Part shown: positions 24,851 to 34,452 of the stretch, piece after piece
Layout of the letters: every line of letters starts with the position of its first letter
Numbering within the stretch: the stretch's first letter is position 1
Origin: Paenibacillus bovis
Lineage (GTDB): Bacteria; Bacillota; Bacilli; Bacillales; Bacillaceae_C
Direction: 5' to 3'
Length of the DNA stretch: 64,000 nt
Assembly: GCA_007679095.1 (NCBI GenBank)
Contig: VEFU01000006.1
Coordinates: forward strand, 1-64,000
Position numbers and translations under genes: made by a program
The notes under the pieces: model-generated
Databases searched by the model: none
Seen by the model: only the letters and a program-made list of their open reading frames with translations
Told to the model about the DNA's origin: nothing

Positions 24851-26815
24851 TTATTTCAACTTTCTCAGTAAATATAATAAGTAAGGTGTTCCAATTAAGG
24901 CAACGATCAATCCACTAGGAATTTCTTTTGGTGCAATGAATACGCGTCCAATGAAGTCTGCAGCTACTAATAATAAGCCACCGAGCAGACCAGATAATAA
25001 TAATAAAGGTAAGTGACGAAAACCTACTAATCGACGCGCGATATGTGGTGCAACTAACCCAATAAAACCAATTGTTCCGACCAATGAAACTGCAGCTGTA
25101 CTTATAGCAACACCTATAATGAGCGCAGCAAACCTGACTGACCTTACATTCAATCCTAATCCTGCTGCAATATCATCACCAAATGTTAAAGTATCGAGAC
25201 CTCTCGTAACATAGATTGCCGGTATTATGAATAAGACAAATAATATAATAGCTAATTGTACATCATCCCATCCCTTTGCATATGTACTACCGGATAACCA
25301 TACGAGAGCACCGGACACAGCGAGTTTTGCCTTTACTACAAATACTTGGGTTGCGGCAGATCCAAAGGCAGAAATAGCAATACCCATTAATGCCACCAAC
25401 ATTGGTTGGAAATTATTATTCCAGGAAGTAATTAAAATAATACTTAACGCTAAAGCTGCTCCAACAATTGCTCCAAGCGGTAAATATTCAACAGGTACTG
25501 CCGGGAATATTACTAATAGAAGCATAGCGCCTGCTCCACCCATAGATGTTACCCCTAGTACACTGGCATCAGCTAGTGGATTTCGTAATACTCCTTGCAA
25601 CAATACTCCTGTAATTGCCAGCATTATCCCAACAATAAAAGCAGTTAACACACGCGGAATTCGGAAATTCCATATGACAGGTTTCAGCCATTCCATGGAC
25701 CATGACATTCCATTATAAGAAATCGCGACTAGGACGATGGAAACAATAAGGATAACGGTAACAAGCATAGCATAAGGAAGTTTAATAGGTTTTAATGCTC
25801 CACCCATTTGTCTGTCTCCACCCTTAGTTGATTTAGCTGTTTTCCATGCCAAATAAAGTAACCAAGGTCCACCAACTAATGCAGTCATAGCTCCTACTGG
25901 TATTTCTTGTCCTGGCTGTATTATACGACCTAATACATCAGCACCAATTAACAAGACACCGCCCCATAAGAATGATTGTAGGATAATTTGGAAATGACCA
26001 CGTACCCCCATCATACGAATGATATGTGGTGCCATTAATCCAATAAATCCAATTGGACCAACTACACTAACAGTTGAAGCGGCTAAAACAATGGCGATTA
26101 CCCAAGTGACTAACTTTACAACAATAACATTTTGACCTAAGGAAGTAGCAACATCATCACCAAGCAATAAAATATCCATTGATTTTGCCATTACTAAAGC
26201 AAAGACAAATGTAATACCTACAATAGGTGCAGCAAAACGAACACCATCCCAATTCAATTGTACGAGTGTGCCAGATCCCCATAAAAATAATCCGTTTGTT
26301 TGATTTTCAAATAATAATTGTAGGGTACCAGTAATTGACGAAAATAATAAGGAGATAATCATCCCTGTCAATGCTACCCGAATAGGATCCATTTGCTTCC
26401 CTGAAAGAATAATGACCATTAATGCAGAAAGTACCGCTCCAAATAGTGCTGTTAGAAATGGAAAATTACCTAATAACGACGGAAAGAAAATCATGGATAA
26501 AACAACGAAGAAAAATGCTCCTGCATTAATCCCCAAAGTGCCTGGAGATGCTAGAGGATTTTTCGTTAACGTTTGCAAAATTGCCCCTGATACTGCCAAA
26601 GCTCCACCCGCGAATATACCAATGACAAGCCGTGGAAGTCGTAAAGACACTACAATATCTTGTATTCTCCCTTCTACCCACACATCCTTTAACAACTGGG
26701 AAGCGGTGAATTCTGCTTGCCCTTGTGTTAAATGGATGATGGAAAGTACAAAAAGAAGGAAAAAGCCCCCCGTCAATGTGACAAAGGACTTATTTAACTT
26801 GCTAATCTTAACCAT
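24851..26815 (-). CDS. Fused siderophore-iron ABC permease (two FecCD units)
   Basis: Membrane part of an iron-siderophore importer, 654 residues. Two complete FecCD permease units are joined: residues about 1-330 and 340-654. Each has the family signatures: RLPRLVIGIFAGGALAVSG with NPLASPGTLGINAG in the first, RIPRVLTAFIVGIMLAITG with NPLADASVLGVTSMG in the second, and each has the ATPase-contact loop GFIGL(M/V)APHI(I/A)R. Many Bacilli use two separate permease genes, while the fused form recalls FhuB of enterobacteria. It overlaps the binding protein gene by one base. The ATPase is encoded by the divergent gene at 27983. Confidence 0.93.
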   Translation of the reverse strand: MVKISKLNKSFVTLTGGFFLLFVLSIIHLTQGQAEFTASQLLKDVWVEGRIQDIVVSLRLPRLVIGIFAGGALAVSGAILQTLTKNPLASPGTLGINAGAFFFVVLSMIFFPSLLGNFPFLTALFGAVLSALMVIILSGKQMDPIRVALTGMIISLLFSSITGTLQLLFENQTNGLFLWGSGTLVQLNWDGVRFAAPIVGITFVFALVMAKSMDILLLGDDVATSLGQNVIVVKLVTWVIAIVLAASTVSVVGPIGFIGLMAPHIIRMMGVRGHFQIILQSFLWGGVLLIGADVLGRIIQPGQEIPVGAMTALVGGPWLLYLAWKTAKSTKGGDRQMGGALKPIKLPYAMLVTVILIVSIVLVAISYNGMSWSMEWLKPVIWNFRIPRVLTAFIVGIMLAITGVLLQGVLRNPLADASVLGVTSMGGAGAMLLLVIFPAVPVEYLPLGAIVGAALALSIILITSWNNNFQPMLVALMGIAISAFGSAATQVFVVKAKLAVSGALVWLSGSTYAKGWDDVQLAIILFVLFIIPAIYVTRGLDTLTFGDDIAAGLGLNVRSVRFAALIIGVAISTAAVSLVGTIGFIGLVAPHIARRLVGFRHLPLLLLSGLLGGLLLVAADFIGRVFIAPKEIPSGLIVALIGTPYLLYLLRKLK

Positions 26816-27792
26816 TAATTAGTCACCAACGTTTGTAGAATTCGGTTTACAAATGTTTCAGCTGATAAAGGTCCACCATATAACCATGTGTCACCACCAA
26901 GTGCATAGAGGCGGTTCTCTTTAACAAAATTCAAGTTCTTCCACACTGGGTTTTCCTTTAATTGCTTCTCATAAATATTGTCATTATCTTGGACAATATA
27001 TAAATAATTTGCATCCTCATATTTTGTAATACCTTCTACATTATAAGTACTCGAACCAAATACTTCAAATTGCTCCGGTTTATGGACATTATGTAGACCA
27101 ATTCTTTCTAGGATGATGGATGCCATAGAGTTTGGTGTAAATACACGAATTTCTGGTGCTTGTGGACCAGTGTAGGCTAATGTTAGTAATACATCTTTTG
27201 TTTTTAAGTTCGCATTATCTATTTTTTCTTGAGCATCTTCATATACTTTATCTAAATTGGCTAAAACCGTCTCAGCTTCTTCTGTTTTACCAACAGCTTT
27301 TGCTATTTCATTAAAGGTTGTCACCATTTCCTGATATAAATCAATACTTTCGTCTTCTGGATAAGGATTAAAAATAACTGTCGGTGCTATTGATTCTAAG
27401 TCTTTTAACATTGCATCATGACGAAAACTTACCCCAATAATTAAATCTGGCTCTATAGATGCAATTGCTTCTAAACTTGGTTCTTGACGTCCACCGACAT
27501 TTACTACATCTGGACTAAGTTCCGCATCAATATTTACCCAGTTATGATATTCCTCAATATCTGCCATACCTGCAGGCTGAACACCTAGAGCTAGTAAATC
27601 TTCAGCGTATGTCCATTCAAGTACAACAACCTTTTTTGCTGGACCATCTAATGTTACTTTACCATTAGTACCTTGTATTGTAATTTGATCTTCTTTACTT
27701 GAACTTCCCTTTTTATCATCATTCTCTGCTGTACATGCAGCTAAGATAACGCTAAGTAAAACAAAAAGTAATATTTTTATTGATCCTTTCAT
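26815..27792 (-). CDS. Iron-siderophore binding lipoprotein
   Basis: Substrate-binding lipoprotein of the iron importer, 325 residues. The signal peptide (about 1-17) ends in a lipobox, LSVILAAC, with the lipid-bearing Cys at about residue 20, then a charged, serine-rich linker (ENDDKKGSSS). The mature part has the FecB/TroA-like two-lobe fold, with VVVLEWTYAEDLLALGVQPAG and ASIEPDLIIG as family patterns. The ATG at 27792 follows tggaggttttgtaag; a reading from 27834 has no ribosome site. Two Fur-box-like sites lie in the divergent promoter region, so repression by iron is expected. The siderophore type cannot be told. Confidence 0.93.
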   Translation of the reverse strand: MKGSIKILLFVLLSVILAACTAENDDKKGSSSKEDQITIQGTNGKVTLDGPAKKVVVLEWTYAEDLLALGVQPAGMADIEEYHNWVNIDAELSPDVVNVGGRQEPSLEAIASIEPDLIIGVSFRHDAMLKDLESIAPTVIFNPYPEDESIDLYQEMVTTFNEIAKAVGKTEEAETVLANLDKVYEDAQEKIDNANLKTKDVLLTLAYTGPQAPEIRVFTPNSMASIILERIGLHNVHKPEQFEVFGSSTYNVEGITKYEDANYLYIVQDNDNIYEKQLKENPVWKNLNFVKENRLYALGGDTWLYGGPLSAETFVNRILQTLVTN

Positions 27793-27818
27793 CCTTACAA
27801 AACCTCCATTCCTCTCTT

Positions 27819-27833
27819 TGATAACCGTTCTCA
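27819..27833. promoter_or_regulatory. Fur-box-like site near the binding protein gene
   Basis: TGATAACCGTTCTCA matches 12 of 15 positions of the Fur consensus (TGATAATNATTATCA). It lies 27 bp upstream of the lipoprotein start. Confidence 0.65.
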
Positions 27834-27893
27834 ATTACATCTTTTAGTTTATGGGCATGCTACTTGTTTGTAAAGAACTTTTTTAAACTTTAT

Positions 27894-27908
27894 TGAAAAT
27901 TATTCTCA
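27894..27908. promoter_or_regulatory. Fur-box-like site near the ATPase gene
   Basis: TGAAAATTATTCTCA matches 13 of 15 Fur-box positions and lies 75 bp upstream of the ATPase gene, near a TATGGTATGAT stretch that could hold its -10 region. Confidence 0.7.
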
Positions 27909-27982
27909 ATGAATAAATAATTATGGTATGATAGGGTTATTGAAAACGCCTATCTTGTAATAACACGAAGGAGGCCAATTAT

Positions 27983-28807
27983 ATGCAATCGGCAATTAAC
28001 ACAAATGGCTTATCCATAGGATATACAAATAAACTACTATTTGAGGATCTGAACCTTTCTATCCCTAAAGGAGAAATTACAGTTTTTGTAGGTAGCAATG
28101 GTTGCGGAAAATCAACTTTATTACGATCAATCGCCCGTCTATTGAAACCTACTTCAGGTAACGTTCTAATAGATGGTAAAGATGTTCACCGATTATCATC
28201 TAAAGAAGTTGCAAAAAAACTTGGAATACTACCTCAATCCCCGATATCTCCAGAAGGTATTACAGTGTTAGATTTAGTGAAACAAGGTCGTTATCCTCAC
28301 CAATCATGGGTAAAACGTTGGTCTGAGGAAGATACCTTAAAAGTCGAAGAAGCAATGGAAGCGACTGGTATCTCAGATTTACGACATCAAGCTGTCGATA
28401 CTTTATCTGGTGGTCAGAGACAACGCGCATGGATTGCTATGACATTAGCCCAAGATACTGATATTATTTTGCTCGATGAACCAACAACTTATTTAGATAT
28501 GACATATCAAATAGATATTTTAGACTTATTATTTGATTTAAATGAACAAAAAAACCGGACAATTGTTATGGTTCTTCATGATTTAAATTTAGCTTCCCGA
28601 TATGCACATAATATCGTTGCAATTAAAGACGGAAAAGTATTTGCGCAAGGAAAACCCGAAGATATAATTACATGTGAACTAGTCCATTCCGTTTTTGGTA
28701 TGGAATGTCAAGTTGCAAAGGATCCACTATTTGGAACTCCACATTGTATTCCTTTCGGACGAGGTCGTTGTGTAGTTCCTTCGTTAAGGAGTAATTCTGG
28801 TGCATAA
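27983..28807 (+). CDS. Siderophore-iron ABC transporter ATPase (FecE/FhuC-like)
   Basis: ATP-binding subunit of 274 residues for the iron importer. Walker A is GSNGCGKST (about 36-44), the Q-loop lies in LGILPQSP, the signature is LSGGQRQRAW (about 140-149), Walker B is IILLDEPTTYLD and the switch His is in VMVLHDLNLA. This fits the FecE/FhuC subfamily. The ATG follows gaaggaggccaattat. It is transcribed away from the permease and lipoprotein genes, but no other permease is nearby, so they very probably form one transporter. It overlaps the FhuF-like gene by eight bases. Confidence 0.93.
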   Translation: MQSAINTNGLSIGYTNKLLFEDLNLSIPKGEITVFVGSNGCGKSTLLRSIARLLKPTSGNVLIDGKDVHRLSSKEVAKKLGILPQSPISPEGITVLDLVKQGRYPHQSWVKRWSEEDTLKVEEAMEATGISDLRHQAVDTLSGGQRQRAWIAMTLAQDTDIILLDEPTTYLDMTYQIDILDLLFDLNEQKNRTIVMVLHDLNLASRYAHNIVAIKDGKVFAQGKPEDIITCELVHSVFGMECQVAKDPLFGTPHCIPFGRGRCVVPSLRSNSGA

Positions 28808-29507
28808 TTTGACTAATGAACAAGTGGAAGTATTAAATCGCCTAAGTGTTACAGTTTCAAATAATACAAATGGAATTATGTCTTTAGACGAATTAATTAC
28901 AGAGCAAGGTAGCAATAATGTATTCGAATTAATAATGGAGTTAAATGACGCACCTACTAAAGCAGTCGCAACTTCAGTATACTTTCGACGTCATGGTTTT
29001 TTCATTACAGCATTTCTTCAATTGCTATGTGTGCATAATATTCGCTGGATTGGTGCTTTAAAGGATATTCATCTAATCGAAAAGGATGGAATCATTCATT
29101 TCGCTGTCACAGGGAATCATTTTGTCACAACTACTTCTATTAATCGAGAGTCTGATATTCGCTTTATTCTTGAACATTATGGTCATGCTATAGTAGAACC
29201 GTTAAGTAAACTAGGTAAAGTATCCAAACTAATTTTATGGGAAAATATTTGGGGTTATGTAATTTGGATGTATTCACAACTATATAAGGACGAATCTATA
29301 CAAGTACAAGCGGAAAAAGATTTGGAAATATTGCTTTCAGATGATTTGTGGAAACCAACATTACGTCGATCACCTTTCCGTCAGTACTTGAAAAACGACA
29401 CCATTCAGGAAGCAATGGATCATTATAAACGTCTTACGTGTTGTCTATATAAGGAACTTCCTAATACAGATAAATGTCCATATTGCCCATTAGTACAAAA
29501 AACGTAA
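28800..29507 (+). CDS. FhuF-like siderophore-iron reductase
   Basis: Cytoplasmic iron-sulfur protein of 235 residues that would reduce ferric siderophores to release iron. The C-terminus has the diagnostic cysteine pattern CC-x10-C-x2-C (TCCLYKELPNTDKCPYC), which binds a 2Fe-2S cluster in FhuF. The rest has a mixed fold without other clear motifs. Start GTG at 28800 follows aaggagtaattctg and overlaps the ATPase gene, showing co-translation. Its presence means the imported siderophore is probably reduced rather than hydrolysed. A terminator hairpin overlaps its end. Confidence 0.9.
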   Translation: MHNLTNEQVEVLNRLSVTVSNNTNGIMSLDELITEQGSNNVFELIMELNDAPTKAVATSVYFRRHGFFITAFLQLLCVHNIRWIGALKDIHLIEKDGIIHFAVTGNHFVTTTSINRESDIRFILEHYGHAIVEPLSKLGKVSKLILWENIWGYVIWMYSQLYKDESIQVQAEKDLEILLSDDLWKPTLRRSPFRQYLKNDTIQEAMDHYKRLTCCLYKELPNTDKCPYCPLVQKT

Positions 29508-29545
29508 CTTCACAAATGGTAAATTTGTCGAAGTTATGTTTTTTT
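29502..29545 (+). terminator. Terminator after the FhuF-like gene
   Basis: A long hairpin (cgtaacttcacaaa pairing with tttgtcgaagttatg, slight bulge) is followed by a run of seven T bases. Confidence 0.85.
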
Positions 29546-29649
29546 GTATGGAAAAAACAATGAATATTGGTCCTTTAAATTGACTCATTAAATAGGATAT
29601 AACTATAATTGAAATGTATGAAGGCTTGTCAAAAATTGGAGTGTTAATC

Positions 29650-30822
29650 ATGTTAGAGACTAAAAAAGCATTGCCTATATTATTCGCTGTCATGTTTTTT
29701 GTGATGGTGGGCTTCGGAATTATTATTCCAGTATTACCATTTTATGCGGAAGATATAGGTGCCTCCCCTACACAACTTGGTTTTTTAATGGCTGTTTATT
29801 CATTAATGCAGCTTCTTTTTGCACCGATGTGGGGAAGAATTTCTGACCGAATTGGTCGAAAGCCTGTAATAATGATTGGAATATTTGGACTTTCTCTCTC
29901 ATTTTTTCTAATGGGATTCTCTAGTGAACTTTGGATGCTATTTGCTGCTAGAATTATAGGTGGGTTATTATCATCAGCAAATATGCCGACGGTAATGGCG
30001 TATGTAGCAGATATTACATCAGAAGAAGATCGTGGTAAAGGCATGGGCGTTGTCGGAGCTGCGGTTGGATTAGGTTTTGTATTTGGTCCAGCAATAGGTG
30101 GAATATTCTCAGATATAAGTTTAAACATGCCGTTTTATATTGCAGGAATCTCATCATTACTTACATTTTTTGTTGTAGGATTCTTCTTAAAAGAATCATT
30201 AGTTTTGAATAAGGATTCAGCTACAGATAGGAAAAACAGAACGTTATTTGTAGCATTTAACGGATCCATCTCGATGTTATTTTTTCTGCAACTATTTATC
30301 TCTTTATCTCTCTCTGGACTAGAGGCAACCTTCGCTTATTTTGCTGCAGAGAAAGCAAATTTAGGTACGGTTGAACTAGGTTATATATTTATGATCATGG
30401 GTTTTGCAGGTGCACTTGTTCAAGGAGGATTAGTTGGAAAATTAACAAAGAAATTTGGAGAAGGATTTGTTATCCAGATTGGAATAGTAGTTTCGGCTAT
30501 CGGGTTTGGATTAATATTATTTGTGGATAGCTTTGTAACTGCAGCAATTTTCTTGAGTATTTTTGGTATTGGTAATGGTGTGATTCGACCAAGTGTTTCA
30601 TCACTTTTAACGAAAGTATCTAGAACTGGTCATGGAAGCTCCACTGGACTACTATCTTCCTTCGATTCGTTAGGAAGGATTGTTGGCCCTCCATTAGGCG
30701 GATGGCTTTTCTCCGTTGCAGTCGGATTACCGTATATTTCGGGTATCTTACTCTCGCTTATTGCATTCTTTCTCTATCGATTATATGCAGCAAAAGCCCC
30801 ATTACACAGGAGAGTAAATTAA
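29650..30822 (+). CDS. MFS multidrug efflux transporter, DHA1 (NorA/TetA-like)
   Basis: Exporter of 390 residues with 12 expected helices. The signature loop reads GRISDRIGRKPVI (about 67-79), motif B-like MLFAARIIGGLLSSA is in helix 4, and motif C is GLGFVFGPAIGGIF in helix 5. It is related to the efflux protein at 22866-24074 (shared FGIIIPVLP and YVADIT segments) but is clearly a different copy. The ATG at 29650 follows ttggagtgttaatc; 29614 lacks a site. No leader peptide or attenuator is seen before this one. It ends at a strong two-way terminator facing the DUF4097 gene. Confidence 0.88.
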   Translation: MLETKKALPILFAVMFFVMVGFGIIIPVLPFYAEDIGASPTQLGFLMAVYSLMQLLFAPMWGRISDRIGRKPVIMIGIFGLSLSFFLMGFSSELWMLFAARIIGGLLSSANMPTVMAYVADITSEEDRGKGMGVVGAAVGLGFVFGPAIGGIFSDISLNMPFYIAGISSLLTFFVVGFFLKESLVLNKDSATDRKNRTLFVAFNGSISMLFFLQLFISLSLSGLEATFAYFAAEKANLGTVELGYIFMIMGFAGALVQGGLVGKLTKKFGEGFVIQIGIVVSAIGFGLILFVDSFVTAAIFLSIFGIGNGVIRPSVSSLLTKVSRTGHGSSTGLLSSFDSLGRIVGPPLGGWLFSVAVGLPYISGILLSLIAFFLYRLYAAKAPLHRRVN

Positions 30823-30852
30823 GGGAGGTAGCTAAAACTACCTCCCTTAATT
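30817..30852. terminator. Two-way terminator between convergent genes
   Basis: Perfect 15-bp arms aattaagggaggtag and ctacctcccttaatt with a six-base loop overlap the stop of the plus-strand efflux gene and lie four bp from the end of the minus-strand gene. Confidence 0.85.
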
Positions 30853-30855
30853 TCT

Positions 30856-31716
30856 TTACTCACCACGTTCTACGGTAATATTCCCATTGTTGGATTTTAA
30901 GTTAATTTTATTCTTTCCTTCCCCATATACAGTATGCTGATTGGAGTTTCCGAAAATAGTAATCTTTCCATTATCGGTATTGCTTACTATCGTAGCATTT
31001 TGAGGTTCGCTTTTGGTTTGAACTACTATCTTCCCATTATTCGATGACAGATCAATGGAGTGATCAATATCATTCGTTTTAAGTGTTATACCTCCGTTTT
31101 TAGAACTACTTTTAATATTTCCATCCACATCATTTAGTTGAATCCTGCCATTATCTGATTGTATATTCATGGAAGTAGCAGTGACATTATTTAGCTCTAT
31201 TCGACCATTGCTAGACTCCGCTTCAATCGTCTTCCCTTTAACATTCTCCAATTGTATTCGACCATTATCTGTGCTTAACAAAATATCATCGACATTAAGA
31301 TCAGTTGCATATACTCTTCCATTATTCGTTTCTGCCTGTATACGTTCGTATGTTTTATTAGGAACGTAAACTTTAATCTTTATTCCTTTACTAAAAAAAT
31401 TAAAGTTTATTAGTTTCCAACCTTTTTCATTGATTTCTATATTTACTGTATTTCCCTTTTCATCGACGTTGAAATTGTATTTTTGATTTTTAGGTATATT
31501 CCCTGTTACTTCAACACTTATTTTCTCATTATCTGTAGGTAATAATTCCACTACGCCATTATCGGTCTCGACAGCAATATTAGTAATGTCGTGATTATGA
31601 ATTACCTTCTCTTCCAATACTTTTGACGATTTTAACATGGATGGTATTGTAAATATAACTCCAATAAGACCAATGACTACCAGAATCCCCGCCAGAAAAC
31701 TTGTTTTTTTAACCAT
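30856..31716 (-). CDS. DUF4097 (LiaG-like) beta-repeat membrane protein
   Basis: Protein of 286 residues with one N-terminal membrane helix (about 7-27) and an extracytoplasmic right-handed beta repeat domain. About ten short repeats of the form (D/N)NGRI.L..V are visible (for example TDNGRIQLENV, SSNGRIELNNV, SDNGRIQLNDV), the hallmark of DUF4097. Relatives such as LiaG belong to envelope-stress operons, but the molecular role is not known. The ATG at 31716 follows ggtggtcaatcaa and overlaps the HAAS gene by eight bases. It is the third gene of a PadR-HAAS-DUF4097 operon. Confidence 0.88.
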   Translation of the reverse strand: MVKKTSFLAGILVVIGLIGVIFTIPSMLKSSKVLEEKVIHNHDITNIAVETDNGVVELLPTDNEKISVEVTGNIPKNQKYNFNVDEKGNTVNIEINEKGWKLINFNFFSKGIKIKVYVPNKTYERIQAETNNGRVYATDLNVDDILLSTDNGRIQLENVKGKTIEAESSNGRIELNNVTATSMNIQSDNGRIQLNDVDGNIKSSSKNGGITLKTNDIDHSIDLSSNNGKIVVQTKSEPQNATIVSNTDNGKITIFGNSNQHTVYGEGKNKINLKSNNGNITVERGE

Positions 31717-32269
31717 TTGATTGACCACCTTTCACTACCTTTACATTGAAGTTTAAATATCGTACAAAGATTCTCATTAAATACTTAGTCACATAATACA
31801 TACCGATCATAATAAATAAACCTAGACCTGCTAAGAATATTGACATAAATACATCGAATAGTACGAAATTAGCCGGAGTAATGATCGTATCAATTAATAC
31901 TAATAAAGGTGATCCTATAAATGATATTCCAACTATCCATCCTGCAATGAGGATTGATACTAATGTAAGAAATGGAGCAAGAACAATAAATAAATTAAAG
32001 AATCCTAAGCCTATTACGGCCCAAACCGCTCGAAAGATATTTGAAGCCGACCCATTCTGTTCTACTTGTTCTAAGCGATATGTTGCCAACAGTTCCTTTG
32101 CAATTTGTTGTGGTGCTCCTAGTGATTTCGCAATTTCTTCTTCTTTTTTACCTTCTTCCATTGCAAATGAAAAATGATCATCAAAATCGCGTAAGATTTC
32201 CTCTCTCTCATCTGCAGGCAACTTGGCAAGTGATGACTCTAAAATATTCATAAATTGATATTTATTCAT
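31709..32269 (-). CDS. HAAS-domain (DUF1700) membrane protein
   Basis: Membrane protein of 186 residues. Residues about 1-70 form the helical HAAS signalling domain ([20 protein letters not shown] and [14 protein letters not shown]), which is followed by three to four membrane helices (about 80-180). HAAS proteins are nearly always encoded beside PadR-like regulators and are thought to interact with them. Here it overlaps both neighbours, the PadR gene by eight bases and the DUF4097 gene by eight bases. The ATG at 32269 follows gaaggtgttaacc. Confidence 0.88.
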   Translation of the reverse strand: MNKYQFMNILESSLAKLPADEREEILRDFDDHFSFAMEEGKKEEEIAKSLGAPQQIAKELLATYRLEQVEQNGSASNIFRAVWAVIGLGFFNLFIVLAPFLTLVSILIAGWIVGISFIGSPLLVLIDTIITPANFVLFDVFMSIFLAGLGLFIMIGMYYVTKYLMRIFVRYLNFNVKVVKGGQSNG

Positions 32270-32585
32270 GGTTAACACCTTCTTCTAATAATTGATTAAC
32301 CCCATTTGTAAACTCATTCCATTCCTGAATAAGTTCATGGAGATGAGCTCTTCCTTCTTCTGTAAGCTGATAATATTTCCTCGATGGGCCTTCTGATGAT
32401 TCTTTTAAATACGTTGTAAAATACGCTTCTTTTGCTAGTCGCCTTAGTAATGGATAAACAGATCCTTCAGAGATTGCGATCCGATCAGATATTTTTTTTA
32501 CGAGTTCGTAACCATAGCGATCATGTTTATCTAATAAAGCTAAGACACATAATTCTAAAACACCTTTCTTAAATTGAACGTTCAT
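32262..32585 (-). CDS. PadR-family transcriptional repressor
   Basis: DNA-binding regulator of 107 residues with the PadR winged helix: [19 protein letters not shown], then [17 protein letters not shown] for the recognition helix and [11 protein letters not shown] for the wing, then a C-terminal dimerisation helix. It is first of a three-gene operon with HAAS and DUF4097 proteins and probably represses it. The ATG at 32585 follows gaggtgcaagga. The promoter region carries several AGTACC/GGTACT repeats and the palindrome ATATAGTACTATAT, which are likely operator sites. Confidence 0.9.
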   Translation of the reverse strand: MNVQFKKGVLELCVLALLDKHDRYGYELVKKISDRIAISEGSVYPLLRRLAKEAYFTTYLKESSEGPSRKYYQLTEEGRAHLHELIQEWNEFTNGVNQLLEEGVNHE

Positions 32586-32611
32586 TCCTTGCACCTCACA
32601 TCCGTAAATAA

Positions 32612-32705
32612 TATAGTACTATACAATATGCAGTACCTGTTTATGATATTAACTGATTTACATATACTATACCACTAGGTACTGTTCAATGCAAGGTACT
32701 ATATA
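32612..32705 (-). promoter_or_regulatory. Promoter and candidate operators of the padR operon
   Basis: On the minus strand TTGCAT (32694-32689) and TATAGT (32671-32666) are 17 bp apart. Around them lie AGTACC-type motifs near 32605, 32630, 32677 and 32697, and the palindrome TATAGTACTATA at 32612-32623. Confidence 0.55.
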
Positions 32706-32710
32706 AAAAA

Positions 32711-32739
32711 CAATCACTCTTATTTGAGTGATTATTTTT
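32711..32739 (-). terminator. Terminator after the DUF3137 gene
   Basis: Eight-bp arms aatcactc and gagtgatt are flanked by T-runs in both directions; on the minus strand the tail is GTTTTTTATA. Confidence 0.75.
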
Positions 32740-33722
32740 TATACTTTACTCCAAATTCTTCTGTTCAATGTAAATTCTTCAATAATATCAAAATACAATC
32801 TAAAGTCGTTATATATTTCTTCCAACACTTCCTCGTCATTATTTCGGAAGAATTTTCCTTCAAAATGATTCTTACTTGTTTCTTTCGTAATAAACATTTT
32901 TGAATTACGGAAAGCAATTTGTACGTTTCCTTTTGCTCGCTTATTAAACTCCATTATTTTCTTCATTAGATTGGAGGATAAAATATAGCGTGCTTCAATA
33001 TCGTTTGTAGTCATTGTACGAAATGTCTCATTAAACTCCATATCTTCCAGCTCAATCTCAAAACTGCCGTCAAAAACTAATCTCCACTTATCACTTCCGA
33101 AAAATCTTTTTCGAATTAAGTATGTTTCACCTGAAAAATGTTTGTGAAAATCAGCAATAAAAATAATGCCATCAAACACTTTTTTTACTCGTTTCTGGCG
33201 CCTACCATTACGATCTGTATAGTATTCTTCTTTTTGTAAAAGTATCTCCGAAAATTCAAATGTAGTTAATCCTAATTTCCCTACTGTATAATCTTCACCA
33301 TTATAACGAGTATAACTAGAAATTAAATTACTTTCTTTGATTTTCGAGCTACTTATTTTTCGTCCGGGCATATAACTAACTCGATATTCATGGTTTTCAT
33401 CTTCTTCGTTCGGTTCTATGTTAGCAAATAATTGTTTGACAAGATTAGCAACGAGAATTTTAGAATAGGATAGTCGAAATACCTTTACTGCTCGTAATGA
33501 CAAACCAATTAGCACTGCACTTGCTAAAAAAACGATGAACAATATCGTACCGGTAACATCTCTAGACTGGAAAAGTATCCAAGACAAAATGACACTTACC
33601 CATAAGACAAAGCCTATTATGAAATTACGAAATATTTTTTTCTTGGCTTTCTTACGATTTTCTTGAGAAGTTTTTATGGCAGGTTGTAATGTCGGTAGCA
33701 ACTGTTGAAAGCTAGGAAACAT
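32739..33722 (-). CDS. DUF3137-domain membrane protein
   Basis: Protein of 327 residues with two neighbouring membrane helices near the front (about 31-50 and 57-75) and a large cytoplasmic part without known catalytic motif (RKISSSKIKESNLISSY and GIIFIADFHKHFSGETYL are the parts that match DUF3137 as I know it). These proteins are commonly encoded next to LemA, as here, where its ATG overlaps the LemA stop codon. The pair probably acts together at the membrane; the role is unknown. A terminator lies right after the stop. Confidence 0.85.
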   Translation of the reverse strand: MFPSFQQLLPTLQPAIKTSQENRKKAKKKIFRNFIIGFVLWVSVILSWILFQSRDVTGTILFIVFLASAVLIGLSLRAVKVFRLSYSKILVANLVKQLFANIEPNEEDENHEYRVSYMPGRKISSSKIKESNLISSYTRYNGEDYTVGKLGLTTFEFSEILLQKEEYYTDRNGRRQKRVKKVFDGIIFIADFHKHFSGETYLIRKRFFGSDKWRLVFDGSFEIELEDMEFNETFRTMTTNDIEARYILSSNLMKKIMEFNKRAKGNVQIAFRNSKMFITKETSKNHFEGKFFRNNDEEVLEEIYNDFRLYFDIIEEFTLNRRIWSKV

Positions 33723-34309
33723 TACATCCCACCCAATCTGCCACGAAGATCAATATCTTGCCTTTTCTCTTCTGTAGCTTCAAACATTTCAGCTTTTTTA
33801 AATCCCATCATGGTACCAAATAAATTACTAGGAAAATGTTCTAACTTCGTATTGTATTTATACACATTAGCATTATAACTTCTACGACTTGCCGATAACT
33901 TCTCTTCAATATCAGTAATGGATCGCATTAAATTAAGATATACACCGTCCGCCTTTAGTTCTGGATAGTTCTCAATTTGCAATTTCAATCGTGACTCTAG
34001 GTTTTCAACTTCCTTTGCAACTTTAATTTTTTCATCTGACGACATGGTTTGATAACCTGATCTGATTTCAGCTAATCTAGTATGCGTACTTTTCTCATGA
34101 TCTGTATAAGACGCAACTGCATCAGCTAACTTTGTCAGTTGATCAAAACGTTGTTCTAAATACGTATCAATTGCTCTAAACGCTTCTTTCACCCTATTCC
34201 GTAAAGAAATGAATCGGTTATATGTACTAATAATAATGATGGCAATTAGTACAACGCCGATAATAACCAGTCCTAAAGGTGTGGTTAAAAATTCCAAAAA
34301 TGAGTCCAT
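33722..34309 (-). CDS. LemA-family protein
   Basis: Protein of 195 residues with an N-terminal membrane helix (about 10-28) and a long helical bundle of the LemA family (STYNRFISLRNRVKEAFRAI, LENLESRL-like helices and a closing FPSNLFGTMMGFKKAEMFEA). LemA proteins are widespread membrane proteins of unknown biochemical role. The ATG at 34309 follows aaaggggtgttgtgc. It is first of a two-gene operon with the DUF3137 protein. Its upstream DNA is shared with the divergent ABC-F leader. Confidence 0.92.
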   Translation of the reverse strand: MDSFLEFLTTPLGLVIIGVVLIAIIIISTYNRFISLRNRVKEAFRAIDTYLEQRFDQLTKLADAVASYTDHEKSTHTRLAEIRSGYQTMSSDEKIKVAKEVENLESRLKLQIENYPELKADGVYLNLMRSITDIEEKLSASRRSYNANVYKYNTKLEHFPSNLFGTMMGFKKAEMFEATEEKRQDIDLRGRLGGM

Positions 34310-34452
34310 GCACAACACCCCTTTATCTATTTACCTATATTTACTGATTCTACAGGAATTAGTTTCGTATTTTGCAAGATTACTAAAAAACAGGGATAAA
34401 GTATGAGAAAGAAAATAGTTGTTTTTTCCTAATTTGTCATTACAATGAATGA

